Positions 15,262 to 23,915 of a stretch of 64,000 bases of DNA are shown in pieces (within the stretch, counting starts at the first letter, position 1; every line of letters begins with the position of its first letter). Below the pieces are notes generated by a model, which saw nothing but the letters and a program-made list of their open reading frames with translations, ran no database searches and was not told the DNA's origin. The DNA lies in NCBI RefSeq assembly GCF_037482845.1, contig NZ_JBBHJW010000014.1:1-64000 (forward strand), written 5' to 3'. This DNA comes from Paucibacter_B soli (GTDB lineage: Bacteria > Pseudomonadota > Gammaproteobacteria > Burkholderiales > Burkholderiaceae_C). Both the position numbers and the translations under genes were made by a program.

Positions 15262-18114
15262 TCAGCCGGTGTTGCGCAGCCCGGCGGCGATGCCGTTGAT
15301 CGACAGGTGGATGCCGCGCTGCACGCGTTCCATGCTGGGATCGTCGGCGCGCAGCTCGGGTGCCACTGCGCGGTAGCGCCGCATCAGCTCGACCTGCAGG
15401 TGGTTGAGCGGGTCGATATAGGGAAAACGGTGCTCGATCGAGCGCGCCAACCCCGGGTTGGCGGCCAGGCGCTTGTGCTCGCCGGTGATCAGCGCCAGCG
15501 CCTCCTGGGTGCGCTCGAACTCGGCCTTCACCGCCGCGAAGATCTTCTTGCCCAGGCGCTTGTTCTCCACCAGCTCGACATAGCGCGCGGCGATGTCGAT
15601 ATCGGTCTTGGCCAGCACCATGTCCAGGTTGGACAGCAGGGTGCGGAAGAAGGGCCATTGCTTGACCATGCGCTTCAAGAGGGTCAGGTTTTGCGCGCGC
15701 TGCGCCGGATCCTTGCCCAGGAAGGCCTCCACCCCCGAGCCAAAACCGCACCAGCCCGGCAGGGCGATGCGCGACTGGCCCCAGCTGAAGCCCCAGGGGA
15801 TGGCGCGCAGGTCCTCGATGGCGCGGGTGGCCTTGCGCGAGGCCGGGCGCGAGCCGATGTTCAGCTCCGCGATCTCCCGGATCGGCGTGGACGCGAAGAA
15901 GTATTCGGCGAAGCCGGGCGTGTCGTAGACCAGGCCGCGGTAGGCCTTGAAGCTGGCGTCCGACAAGGCTTGCGCCGCCTCCAGAAAACTCCTGGGCGCG
16001 CTCTTGGTGGGGTGCAGCAGGGTGGCTTCCAGCGTGGCCGCCACCAGGGTTTCGAGATTGCGCCGGCCGATCTCGGGATTGGCGTATTTGGAGGCGATCA
16101 CCTCGCCCTGTTCGGTGAGGCGGATCTGGCCGTTCACCGTGCCGGGGGGCTGGGCCAGGATGGCCTGGTAGCTGGGGCCGCCGCCACGCCCCACCGTGCC
16201 GCCGCGGCCATGGAAGAGGCGCAGTGTGACGGGCTGGTGCCGGGCCTTGAGTTGCTCGAACAGCTCGACCAGCGCGATCTCGGCGCGGTAGAGCTCCCAG
16301 GAGCTGGTGAACACGCCGCCGTCCTTGTTGGAGTCGGAATAGCCCAGCATGATGTCCTGCTCGCCGCCCGAGCGCTGCACCAGCGCGGCAATGCCGGGCA
16401 GGGCGTAGAACTCGCCCATGATGCCGGGCGCCTCGCGCAGGTCGCCGATGGTCTCGAACAGCGGCACGACGATCAGGTCGCTGATGGCAGCGGTCTGCGC
16501 CTCGCCATCGAGCGTGCCGCGCAGCAGCCCGACCTCCTTGAGCAGCAGCATCACCTCGAGCAGATCGCTCACCGACTCGGTATGGCTGATGATGTAGTGG
16601 CGCAGGGCCTCGCGGCCGAAGCGCTGCAGCACCTCGCGCGCGGCCTCGAAGATGGCCAGCTCGCCCTGGGCCCGCTCGCTGTAGACCGCGCCGATCACGC
16701 GCAGCGGGCGGGCGTCCTGCAGCAGGCTCAGCAGCAGGGCGCGGCGCTCGGCCTCGCCGAGCGCGCTGTAGTCGGGCTGGATGCGCGCGACCTGCAGCAG
16801 CTCGGCCACCACGGCCTCGTGCTGGTCGGAGCTCTGGCGCAGGTCCAGCGTGGCGAGATGGAAGCCGAACACCTGGATGGCGCGCATCAGCGGCTTCAGG
16901 CGCGGCGCGATCAAGGCCTCGGCATGGTGGCTGCGCAGCGAGCTTTCGATGATGCGCAGATCGGCCAGCAGCTCATCCGGGCTCAGGTAGGGATCTTGCG
17001 GGGCCACGGCATGGCGCAGCGCCTCGGTGCCGGTGAGCTCGTGCAGGGTGGCGGCCAGGCGCGCATACATGCCGGTGAGCGCCCGGCGGTAGGGCTCGTC
17101 CATGCGGTGCTCGTTGCGATCCGGGCTGCGCTCGGCGAGCAATTGCAGCTCCGGGCTGATGCTGGCCAGGCGGGCCGAGATCGAGAGTTCGGCGCCCAGC
17201 TCGTGCAGCTCGGTGAGGTAGTGGCGCAGCGCCACCTCGCCCTGGCGCTTCATCGCATGGCGCAGTGTGGCGGCACTGACATTGGGATTGCCGTCTCGGT
17301 CGCCGCCGATCCAGTGGCCCATGCGCAGAAAGCTCTTGAACTCGTGGCCGGGCAGGGCCTCTTCCAGCTCGGCGTAGAGCTTGGGGATCTGGCGCAAAAA
17401 GGTGGCGTGGTAATAGGAGAGCGCGTTCTCGATCTCGTCGGCCACCGTCAGCTTGGAGTAGCGCAGCATGCGCGTCTGCCACAGCTGGGTGATGCGGGCA
17501 CGCATCAGGGTCTCGTTGTCGCGCAGCTCGCGCTCGGTGTGCAGGCTGTCGCGCTGGCCCACCAGCTCGGCAATCGCGCGCTCGGCGTCCAGGATGCTCT
17601 TGCGCTGCACCTCGGTGGGGTGGGCGGTCAGCACCGGCGAGATGAAGCCATGCTGCAGCGTCTTGGCAACCTCGCCGGGGCGCACGCCGGCCTCGTGCAG
17701 GCGCTCCAGCGCATAGGCCAGCGAGCCGGGCTGCAGGCTGCCGGCGCGCTCGTGGATCTCGCGGCGGCGCACATGGTGGCGGTCCTCGGCGATATTGGCC
17801 AGGTGCGAGAAATAGCTGAAGGCGCGGATCACGCTCACCGTCTGCTCGCCCGACAGGCTCTTCAGCAGCTTGTCGAAGCTCTTGCCGGCCTGCGCATCGC
17901 GCTTCAGGCGAAAGGCCACCGAGAGCTTGCGGATGCGCTCCACCAGCTCGTAGGCATCGCGGCCCTCCTGCTCGCGTATCACCTCGCCGAGGATGCGGCC
18001 CAGCAGGCGGATGTCGTGCATCAGCGGCGCATTCTTGTCCTTGGCTTCGGCCTTGCTGGAGTTGGCGGCCGTCTTGACGGCGCGGGGCGCGGGAGGGGCT
18101 GGTCGGGCTGGCAT
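15262..18114 (-). CDS. ppc: phosphoenolpyruvate carboxylase
   Basis: A 950-residue enzyme that carboxylates phosphoenolpyruvate to oxaloacetate, replenishing the TCA cycle. The catalytic signatures are intact: LTAHPTEVQRKS with the active-site His near 165, GGDRDGNPNV, and the Gly-rich FHGRGGTVGRGGGP loop. The C-terminus ends in LRNTG, a variant of the conserved QNTG needed for activity. I start at the ATG at 18114; a TTG 15 codons upstream is possible. The first 30 residues are an Ala/Pro-rich extension. It is divergent from hemC. Confidence 0.97.
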   Translation of the reverse strand: MPARPAPPAPRAVKTAANSSKAEAKDKNAPLMHDIRLLGRILGEVIREQEGRDAYELVERIRKLSVAFRLKRDAQAGKSFDKLLKSLSGEQTVSVIRAFSYFSHLANIAEDRHHVRRREIHERAGSLQPGSLAYALERLHEAGVRPGEVAKTLQHGFISPVLTAHPTEVQRKSILDAERAIAELVGQRDSLHTERELRDNETLMRARITQLWQTRMLRYSKLTVADEIENALSYYHATFLRQIPKLYAELEEALPGHEFKSFLRMGHWIGGDRDGNPNVSAATLRHAMKRQGEVALRHYLTELHELGAELSISARLASISPELQLLAERSPDRNEHRMDEPYRRALTGMYARLAATLHELTGTEALRHAVAPQDPYLSPDELLADLRIIESSLRSHHAEALIAPRLKPLMRAIQVFGFHLATLDLRQSSDQHEAVVAELLQVARIQPDYSALGEAERRALLLSLLQDARPLRVIGAVYSERAQGELAIFEAAREVLQRFGREALRHYIISHTESVSDLLEVMLLLKEVGLLRGTLDGEAQTAAISDLIVVPLFETIGDLREAPGIMGEFYALPGIAALVQRSGGEQDIMLGYSDSNKDGGVFTSSWELYRAEIALVELFEQLKARHQPVTLRLFHGRGGTVGRGGGPSYQAILAQPPGTVNGQIRLTEQGEVIASKYANPEIGRRNLETLVAATLEATLLHPTKSAPRSFLEAAQALSDASFKAYRGLVYDTPGFAEYFFASTPIREIAELNIGSRPASRKATRAIEDLRAIPWGFSWGQSRIALPGWCGFGSGVEAFLGKDPAQRAQNLTLLKRMVKQWPFFRTLLSNLDMVLAKTDIDIAARYVELVENKRLGKKIFAAVKAEFERTQEALALITGEHKRLAANPGLARSIEHRFPYIDPLNHLQVELMRRYRAVAPELRADDPSMERVQRGIHLSINGIAAGLRNTG

Positions 18115-18151
18115 GGTCTGGATTTGGGGGAGCGTTGGGGGTGGGGCGCGT

Positions 18152-18164
18152 GTAACCAAGTTAC
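18152..18164. repeat. short inverted repeat between ppc and hemC
   Basis: GTAAC-CAA-GTTAC is a perfect 5-base inverted repeat in the 122-base region between the divergent ppc and hemC genes, inside the most AT-rich part of this spacer. It is a possible operator, but short enough to be chance. Confidence 0.25.
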
Positions 18165-18236
18165 CAGTTTTCGACTTTAACAGTTTCTTTGCGCAAGCCG
18201 GAATGGGCTCGCGCCGCGCTGAGCTAGCATGACGGC

Positions 18237-19166
18237 ATGACGCAACAACTCTTGATCGCGACGCGCGAAAGCCGCCTCGCGCTGTGGCAGGCCGAGCATG
18301 TGCAGGCCCTCTTGGCCGAACGCCTGAAACTCGATGTGGGCCTGCTGGGCATGACCACGCGCGGCGACCAGATCCTCGACCGCTCGCTCTCCAAGGTGGG
18401 GGGCAAGGGCCTGTTCGTGAAGGAGCTGGAGACGGCGCTGGAAGAGGGGCGCGCCCATCTGGCCGTGCATTCGCTCAAGGATGTGCCCATGGACCTGCCC
18501 GAGGGCTTTGCCCTGGTGAGCATCCTGGAGCGCGAGGATGCGCGCGACGCCTTTGTCTCGAACCGCTACGCCAGCCTGGCCGAGCTGCCGCAGGGCGCGG
18601 TGGTGGGTACCTCCAGCCTGCGCCGCGTGGTGCAGCTGAAGAATCTGCGCCCCGACCTGCGCATCGAGCCGCTGCGCGGCAATCTGGACACGCGCCTGCG
18701 CAAGCTCGACGAAGGCGGCTACGACGCCATCGTGCTGGCCGCCGCCGGGCTCAAGCGCCTGGGCCTGGCCGGGCGCATCCGCAGCCTGTTCGCGGTGGAC
18801 GAGATGATTCCCTGCGCCGGCCAGGGCGCCCTGGGCCTGGAGGTGCGCGCCGATGCCACCGAACTGAGCCAGCAACTCGCCAGCCTGATGCACGAAGCCA
18901 CCTGGCTGGCCACGCAGGCGGAACGCGCGGTGTCGCGCGCCCTGGGCGGCAGCTGCAGCATGCCGCTGGCCGCGCATGCGGTGTGGGAGGGCGGCGAGCT
19001 GCAGCTCACCGCCGCGCTGGGACATCCCGAGCACCATGAGAAACCGCTGCTGAAGACGCTGGGCCGCGGCCAGCCACGCAACGAGGCCGAGGCGCGCGCG
19101 CTGGGCGAGCAGGTGGCGCAGGCGCTGCGCGAGCAGGGCGCCAGCGCCTACCTGGCGTCCGCCTGA
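18237..19166 (+). CDS. hemC: porphobilinogen deaminase (hydroxymethylbilane synthase)
   Basis: A 309-residue enzyme joining four porphobilinogens into hydroxymethylbilane in haem and sirohaem synthesis. Cys240 in LGGSCSMPLA carries the dipyrromethane cofactor; Asp82 in HSLKDVP is the catalytic acid; the cofactor-binding arginines in GTSSLRRVVQL and EPLRGNLDTRLRKL are present. It heads the hemC-hemD-hemX-hemY block. A TAGCAT hexamer (18225-18230) lies just before the ATG, which would give a very short leader if it is the -10 box. Confidence 0.98.
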   Translation: MTQQLLIATRESRLALWQAEHVQALLAERLKLDVGLLGMTTRGDQILDRSLSKVGGKGLFVKELETALEEGRAHLAVHSLKDVPMDLPEGFALVSILEREDARDAFVSNRYASLAELPQGAVVGTSSLRRVVQLKNLRPDLRIEPLRGNLDTRLRKLDEGGYDAIVLAAAGLKRLGLAGRIRSLFAVDEMIPCAGQGALGLEVRADATELSQQLASLMHEATWLATQAERAVSRALGGSCSMPLAAHAVWEGGELQLTAALGHPEHHEKPLLKTLGRGQPRNEAEARALGEQVAQALREQGASAYLASA

Positions 19167-19184
19167 GTGACCGTGCAGCCGGGC

Positions 19185-19949
19185 ATGAGCGAGCGCACGC
19201 TGCTGCTGACGCGGCCGCGTGCCCAGGCCGAGGACTGGGTGGCGCGCATGGCGGCGCAGGGCGTGCCGACGGCGGTGCTGCCGCTGATCGCGATCCAGCC
19301 CGGCAATGCGCCGGACGCCGCGGCCCAGGCCTGGCATGAGCTGCCGAAGGCGGCGCTGGCGATGTTCGTCAGCCCCAATGCGGTGGCCGCCTTCTTCGCT
19401 GCCCGGCCCACGGGAGCGTGCTGGCCGGACGCGACGCTGGCGGCCACGGTCGGCCCCGGCAGTGCCCAGGCCTTGCGCGCTGCGGGCGTGCCCGAGGAGT
19501 TGATCGTGCAGCCGCCGGCGCACGCGGCCAGCTTCGATTCCGAACATCTGTGGCCGCTGCTGCAAGGGCGCGACTGGGCCGGCCGGCTGGCGTTGATCCT
19601 GCGCGGCGACGGCGGGCGCGACTGGCTGGCCGAGCGCCTGCAGGAGCGCGGCGCCCAGGTGCGGCAGGTTTCCGTCTACCGGCGCACCTGCCCGCAGCTG
19701 GCGCCTGCCGAGCGGGCCCTGCTGGACGCCGCGCTGGCTGCGCCCGAGCGCCTGGTCTGGCTGTTCAGCAGTTCCGAGGCCATCGCCCATCTGCAGCAGT
19801 TGGCGGGCCCCGACGCGGTCTGGTCGCGCAGCCTGGCGATCGCCACCCATGAACGCATTGCCGAGCGCGCGCGAGCCCTCGGATGTGGGCATGTGGTTTT
19901 GGCGCGACCCGAGCCCGGCGCCATCGCCGCAGCGCTGCGAAGCCTCTAG
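19185..19949 (+). CDS. hemD: uroporphyrinogen-III synthase
   Basis: A two-domain protein of about 254 residues that cyclises hydroxymethylbilane to uroporphyrinogen III. N-terminal LLLTRPRAQAEDWVARM, the central VGPGSAQALRAAGV and ILRGDGGRDWLAERLQERGA, and the C-terminal WLFSSSEAIAHLQQL are family landmarks. Sequence conservation is low in HemD, but position directly after hemC settles it. I prefer the ATG at 19185; an in-frame GTG at 19167 immediately after the hemC stop would add six residues. Confidence 0.94.
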   Translation: MSERTLLLTRPRAQAEDWVARMAAQGVPTAVLPLIAIQPGNAPDAAAQAWHELPKAALAMFVSPNAVAAFFAARPTGACWPDATLAATVGPGSAQALRAAGVPEELIVQPPAHAASFDSEHLWPLLQGRDWAGRLALILRGDGGRDWLAERLQERGAQVRQVSVYRRTCPQLAPAERALLDAALAAPERLVWLFSSSEAIAHLQQLAGPDAVWSRSLAIATHERIAERARALGCGHVVLARPEPGAIAAALRSL

Positions 19950-19975
19950 GTGCGGACCCTACAATCTGCGCCAAC

Positions 19976-21088
19976 GTGAGCGAGCTTCCCAACCCCCTTT
20001 CTCCAGACGCGGCGCCGCAGCCCATGGCAGCGGCCAGCGCGCGCCCTTCGATGCTGATGCCGGCGCTGGCCGCGGGCCTGGCGGTCTGCACCCTGGTGGC
20101 CCTGGTGCTGGCCTGGCAGAGCAACAGCCGGCTGCGCAATCTGGAGCAGGAGCTGGTGCGGCGCCAGGACAGCAGCCAGGCCGCGGCCCAGGAGGCCGCC
20201 AACCAGGCCAAGCAGTCGCAGGACCTGAGCCGCGACACCGCCGCCAAGGTGGCACTGCTGGACGCGCGCCTGGCCGAGGTCTCGCTGCAACGCGGCCAGC
20301 TGGAAGAGCTGATTCAGTCGATGTCGAGGTCGCGCGACGAGAACGTGGTGGGCGATATCGAAGCCTCGCTGCGGGTGGCGCTGCAGCAGACCAGCATCAC
20401 CGGCAGTGCCGAGCCCCTGGTGGCCGCGCTCAAGCAGGCCGACGAGCGCCTGGTGCGCTACAAGCAGCCGCGCCTGGAGGGCGTGCGCCGCGCCGTGGTG
20501 CGCGACCTGGACCGCGTCAAGGCGATCAGCGTGGTCGACGTCTCCACCCTCAGCATCAAGCTCGACGAGGTGGTGCGCCTGGTCGACGAGCTGCCCCTGC
20601 TGTCCGCGGCCGACAAGGCCGGCGAGCCGGCGCGCCAGGCAAGACCTGACACCAAGCCAGCCCCAAAGCCCGCCAGCAAGGCGATCGAGCCCGGCGTGAG
20701 TGGCATGAGTGGCTGGTGGGAGCTGGTGCAGCAGCGCTGGGGCGACACCGCCGGGCTGGCCTGGCAGGAAGCCAAGTCGCTCCTGCGGGTGACGCGCATC
20801 AACCACCCCGAGGCCATGCTGATGGCGCCGGAGCAGGCCTATTTCCTGCGCGAGAACATCAAGCTGCGCCTGTTGAACGCCAGGCTGGCGCTGTTGAGCC
20901 GGCAGTTCGAAACCGCACAGAGCGATCTGCGCGACACCCTCGGCATGCTGGATCGCTACTTCGACGCGCGTTCGCGCAAGGTTACGGCGGCCAATGAGCT
21001 GCTGCGTCAGGTGGTGGGCCAGGCGCGCCAGGTGGCGGTGCCACGCCCCGATGACACGCTGGCGGCCCTGGCCGCCGCGGGCCGCTGA
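19976..21088 (+). CDS. hemX: HemX-like membrane protein of the haem operon
   Basis: About 370 residues: a short cytoplasmic segment, one membrane helix (MPALAAGLAVCTLVALVLAW), a coiled coil (NLEQELVRRQDSSQAAAQEA onward) and a periplasmic domain. This is the HemX family encoded between hemD and hemY in many proteobacteria; often annotated as uroporphyrinogen methyltransferase, but no SAM-binding methylase motif is present here, so its biochemical role is unknown. The GTG at 19976 is chosen because a TACAAT hexamer ends ten bases before it and the upstream frame overlaps hemD; an ATG at 20024 is the alternative. Confidence 0.88.
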   Translation: MSELPNPLSPDAAPQPMAAASARPSMLMPALAAGLAVCTLVALVLAWQSNSRLRNLEQELVRRQDSSQAAAQEAANQAKQSQDLSRDTAAKVALLDARLAEVSLQRGQLEELIQSMSRSRDENVVGDIEASLRVALQQTSITGSAEPLVAALKQADERLVRYKQPRLEGVRRAVVRDLDRVKAISVVDVSTLSIKLDEVVRLVDELPLLSAADKAGEPARQARPDTKPAPKPASKAIEPGVSGMSGWWELVQQRWGDTAGLAWQEAKSLLRVTRINHPEAMLMAPEQAYFLRENIKLRLLNARLALLSRQFETAQSDLRDTLGMLDRYFDARSRKVTAANELLRQVVGQARQVAVPRPDDTLAALAAAGR

Positions 21089-21105
21089 TCCGGAGCACGA
21101 TCCCC

Positions 21106-22353
21106 ATGCGCACGGTGATCTGGTTGGTGCTGCTGTTCGCGGTGGCGGTGGTGGCGGCCCTGACCCTGGGCAGCAACGATGGTCTGGCCAGCTTCTACTG
21201 GAATGGCTGGCGCCTCGACGTCTCGCTGAATCTGTTCCTGCTCACCCTGGTAGGCAGCTGTTTTGCGCTGGTGACGGTCATAAAGGCCATGGATTCGCTC
21301 ACCACCCTGCCGCGGCGTGCGCGCGAGTGGCGGCTGGCACAGCGCGAACGCAGCGCCCAGCTGGCGCTGCGCGACGCCCTGGGCGAGTACTTCGGCGCGC
21401 GTTACGGGCGCGCCCAGAAGGCCGCGCAGAAGGCGCTGAGCATACAGGCACAGACGCCCGACCTGGCCCAGGACACCGGCTTCCTGGCGCTGGGTCATTT
21501 GCTCGGCGCGCAGAGCTCGCACCGCATGCAGGACAAGCGCCGCCGCGACGAGCAGCTGCAGCTGGCGCTGGAGCTGGCGCAGCGTTCGCCCCAGGCCAAG
21601 GCGCAGGAAGAGGGCGCCCGCCTGCTCGCCGCCGAATGGGCGCTGGACGACCGCGACGCCGGCCGCGCCCTGGCTCTGCTGGCCGAGCTGAGCCCCGGTG
21701 TGGCGCGCCGCACCCAGGCTCTGCGCCTGAAGCTGCAGGCCGCACGCATGGCCAAGCAGCCGCTGGAGGCCTTGCGCACCGCGCGCCTGCTGGCCAAGCA
21801 CCAGGGATTTTCCAAGCTGGCGGCACAGGGTCTGCTGCGCTCGCTGGCCTTCGAGGCGCTGGAATCGGCGCGCGACGTGGACCAGCTGCGCGGCATCTGG
21901 CAGCACCTCGACGCGGCCGATCGGCGCGATGTCTTCGTGGCCGCCCGCGCGGCGCAGTGTGCGGCCGCGCTGGGTGCGCCGGACGATGGGCGCGGCTGGT
22001 TGCGCCCGGCCTGGGAAGAAGTCGCCGAGCTGGGCACCGACGAGCGCGTGGCCCTGGCCGAGGCCCTGGTGGTCTGCATGGCCGGCATGGGCCCCGAATG
22101 GCTGCAGCGCCTGGAGCAGGCTGCGCAGCGTTTCCCGCGCGACAACTACATGGCCTATGCCTTGGGGCATGCGCTGGCGGAGCGTCAGCTCTGGGGCAAG
22201 GCCAGGTTGATGCTGGAGCAGGCGGGCGGCGACCGCGCACTCTCGGTGGCAGCACGCCGCCGCAGCTGGCTGACCCTGGCCGATCTGGCCGGTCGCGATG
22301 GCGACGCCGAGCGGCGCGCCCGCTGCCACGAGGCTGCGGCCACCTTGGCATGA
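21106..22353 (+). CDS. hemY: HemY-family protein with TPR repeats
   Basis: A 415-residue inner-membrane protein, last gene of the hemCDXY block. Two N-terminal hydrophobic segments (residues about 3-21 and 40-60) are separated by the conserved LASFYWNGWRLDVSLNLFLL loop and followed by tetratricopeptide-like helices. It belongs to the proteobacterial HemY family, unrelated to the Bacillus oxidase of that name; a scaffold role in late haem synthesis is assumed, not proven. It begins 17 bases after hemX. Confidence 0.93.
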   Translation: MRTVIWLVLLFAVAVVAALTLGSNDGLASFYWNGWRLDVSLNLFLLTLVGSCFALVTVIKAMDSLTTLPRRAREWRLAQRERSAQLALRDALGEYFGARYGRAQKAAQKALSIQAQTPDLAQDTGFLALGHLLGAQSSHRMQDKRRRDEQLQLALELAQRSPQAKAQEEGARLLAAEWALDDRDAGRALALLAELSPGVARRTQALRLKLQAARMAKQPLEALRTARLLAKHQGFSKLAAQGLLRSLAFEALESARDVDQLRGIWQHLDAADRRDVFVAARAAQCAAALGAPDDGRGWLRPAWEEVAELGTDERVALAEALVVCMAGMGPEWLQRLEQAAQRFPRDNYMAYALGHALAERQLWGKARLMLEQAGGDRALSVAARRRSWLTLADLAGRDGDAERRARCHEAAATLA

Positions 22354-22357
22354 AAGC

Positions 22358-22387
22358 TTGCTGAGCCCGAGAATTTCAGGCTATACT
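22358..22387 (+). promoter_or_regulatory. promoter of the first tRNA-Arg gene
   Basis: TATACT (22382-22387) is a good -10 box, twelve bases before the mature tRNA 5' end. TTGCTG (22358-22363), 18 bases upstream, is a plausible -35. It lies directly behind the hemY stop codon. Confidence 0.6.
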
Positions 22388-22398
22388 AGACAGCTTCA

Positions 22399-22475
22399 GC
22401 GGCTGTAGCTCAGTTGGATAGAGTACTTGGCTACGAACCAAGGGGTCGTGGGTTCGAATCCTGCCAGCCGCACCA
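22399..22475 (+). tRNA. tRNA-Arg(ACG), first copy
   Basis: The 77-base sequence folds as a cloverleaf: acceptor arms GCGGCTG and CAGCCGC, anticodon stem CTTGG/CCAAG with loop CTACGAA (anticodon ACG, reading CGU and, after inosine modification, CGC/CGA), T-loop GGTTCGAATC, and an encoded CCA. TadA, which makes that inosine, is encoded later in the window. It is identical to the copy at 22602-22678. Confidence 0.98.
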
Positions 22476-22485
22476 GAATGCCAAG

Positions 22486-22515
22486 AGCCAGTGAGCTTTC
22501 ACTGGCTTTGTTTTT
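22486..22515 (+). terminator. intrinsic terminator of the first tRNA-Arg
   Basis: AGCCAGTGA pairs with TCACTGGCT around a GCTT loop and is followed by TTGTTTTT. It lies 11 bases after the tRNA, so this copy is transcribed on its own. Confidence 0.9.
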
Positions 22516-22560
22516 CTGGTTCTCGAGAGAGATGTGAAAATTGAAAATCAAGCGCTTAGC

Positions 22561-22590
22561 TTGTGTATGCGATAAAAAGCATGCTATAGT
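22561..22590 (+). promoter_or_regulatory. promoter of the second tRNA-Arg gene
   Basis: TATAGT (22585-22590) forms the -10 box eleven bases before the mature tRNA end; TTGTGT (22561-22566) 18 bases upstream is a weak -35. It differs from the promoter of the first copy, so the duplication does not cover the whole transcription unit. Confidence 0.5.
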
Positions 22591-22601
22591 CTAAGGCTTC
22601 G

Positions 22602-22678
22602 GCGGCTGTAGCTCAGTTGGATAGAGTACTTGGCTACGAACCAAGGGGTCGTGGGTTCGAATCCTGCCAGCCGCACCA
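22602..22678 (+). tRNA. tRNA-Arg(ACG), second copy
   Basis: Identical in all 77 bases to the copy at 22399-22475, including the CCA end and the ACCAGAAT bases that follow. The unit then diverges. Two gene doses of the tRNA reading the common CGU/CGC arginine codons suit a high-GC genome. Confidence 0.98.
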
Positions 22679-22696
22679 GAATAAAAAGAAATGGCA

Positions 22697-22728
22697 AAGG
22701 GCCGGTGAGCAATCACCGGCCCTTTTGC
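22697..22728 (+). terminator. intrinsic terminator of the second tRNA-Arg
   Basis: AAGGGCCGGTGA pairs with TCACCGGCCCTT around a GCAA loop, followed by TTTG. On the other strand the stem is followed by a T-containing tract (TTTGCC), so it may also serve the convergent racemase gene ending at 22742. Confidence 0.85.
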
Positions 22729-22741
22729 TTTGTAGCGATAT

Positions 22742-23866
22742 TTACACGCGGTCCATGGCGGCGATCTCGGCCTCGCCCAGGCCCAGCTCGGCCAGCACGC
22801 TGTGGGTATCCTGGCCAGGCTGCGGGGATGGGCGCGGCGCGGGGCCTGGTGTGCGCGCAAAGCGTGGCGCACTGGCCGGCTGGATCTTGCCGTCGACCTC
22901 CACGAAATTGCCACGCGCGCGCTGGTGCGGATGTTCTGCCGCTTCGGTCAGGCTCAGCACCGGCGCAAAGCAGACATCGCTGCCCTCCAGCAAGGCGGTC
23001 CACTCATCGCGCGTCTTTTGCTTGATGCGTGCGGCGACCTCGGCGCGCGCCGTCGGCCAGCGGCGGTGGTCGTATTGCAGCTGGGCGTCCAGATGCTCCA
23101 GATTCAGCTTCTGCAGCAGCAGCTGGTAGAACGGTGGCTCGATCGCGCCCAGCGTGATGTGCCGCCCATCGGCGCATTCAAAGCTGTCGTAGAAGGGCGA
23201 GCCATGCAGGAAGAAGTTCTGCGCCGGATCGTCGCCCCACAGGCCGATGCCGCGCAAGGAATGCACCAGGCTGCTGAGCGCGCCCACGCCGTCTATCATG
23301 GCGGCGTCCACCACCTGGCCGCGGCCAGAGCGTTGCGCCTCCAGCAGGGCGCAGACCACGCCAAAGGCCAGGAACATTGCACCGCCCGCCATATCGCCCA
23401 GCAGGGTGGCAGGCAGGGTGGGGGCCTGGCCGGCGCGCGAGGCTATCGACAGCACGCCGGTGAGCGCCACATAGTTGATGTCGTGGCCGGCGGCCTGGGC
23501 CAGCGGCCCGCTCTGGCCCCAGCCGGTGACGCGGCCATAGACCAGGCGCGGGTGCTGTGCCTCGAAGGCCTCGGGCCCCAGGCCCAGGCGTTCCATCACG
23601 CCCGGCCGGTAGCCTTCGATGAGGGCGTCGGCGCTCTCCACCAGGCGCTTGATGGCGGCGACCCCGGCGGTCGACTTCAGGTCCACGCAGATGGAGCGTT
23701 TGCCGCGGTTCATGGCCGCGCCGCCGCCCAGGGTGCGCAAGGCGGCGGGGCGCTCCACCACGATCACCTCGGCGCCCATATCGGCCAGCAGCATGCCGGC
23801 CATGGGCCCCGGCCCGATGCCGGCAAATTCGATCACGCGCAGTCCTGCCAAAGGGCCCTGGGTCAT
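22742..23866 (-). CDS. alpha-methylacyl-CoA racemase (CaiB/BaiF family)
   Basis: A 374-residue family III CoA-transferase-fold enzyme. The segment AAGHDINYVALTGVL and the following LGDMAGGAMFLAFG carry the His and Asp that act as acid/base pair in 2-methylacyl-CoA racemases, favouring racemase over CoA transferase. Such enzymes epimerise branched acyl-CoAs for beta-oxidation. The ATG at 23866 is preceded by an AGGAG site; the upstream frame overlaps greB and is not coding. Divergent from greB. Confidence 0.88.
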   Translation of the reverse strand: MTQGPLAGLRVIEFAGIGPGPMAGMLLADMGAEVIVVERPAALRTLGGGAAMNRGKRSICVDLKSTAGVAAIKRLVESADALIEGYRPGVMERLGLGPEAFEAQHPRLVYGRVTGWGQSGPLAQAAGHDINYVALTGVLSIASRAGQAPTLPATLLGDMAGGAMFLAFGVVCALLEAQRSGRGQVVDAAMIDGVGALSSLVHSLRGIGLWGDDPAQNFFLHGSPFYDSFECADGRHITLGAIEPPFYQLLLQKLNLEHLDAQLQYDHRRWPTARAEVAARIKQKTRDEWTALLEGSDVCFAPVLSLTEAAEHPHQRARGNFVEVDGKIQPASAPRFARTPGPAPRPSPQPGQDTHSVLAELGLGEAEIAAMDRV

Positions 23867-23915
23867 GCCTTGCTCCTGTCTGATGCGCTTGGGGTTGGCC
23901 GGGCACAATATACGG

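Noticed and set aside
15178..18180. Open frame of 1000 codons on the plus strand opposite ppc
   Set aside because: It is the shadow of ppc in GC-rich DNA: the product is rich in Gln, Gly, Ala and His without domains, while the minus strand encodes a complete enzyme. The same holds for long frames at 3611-5368, 34534-37443, 53585-57736 and 50266-52698.
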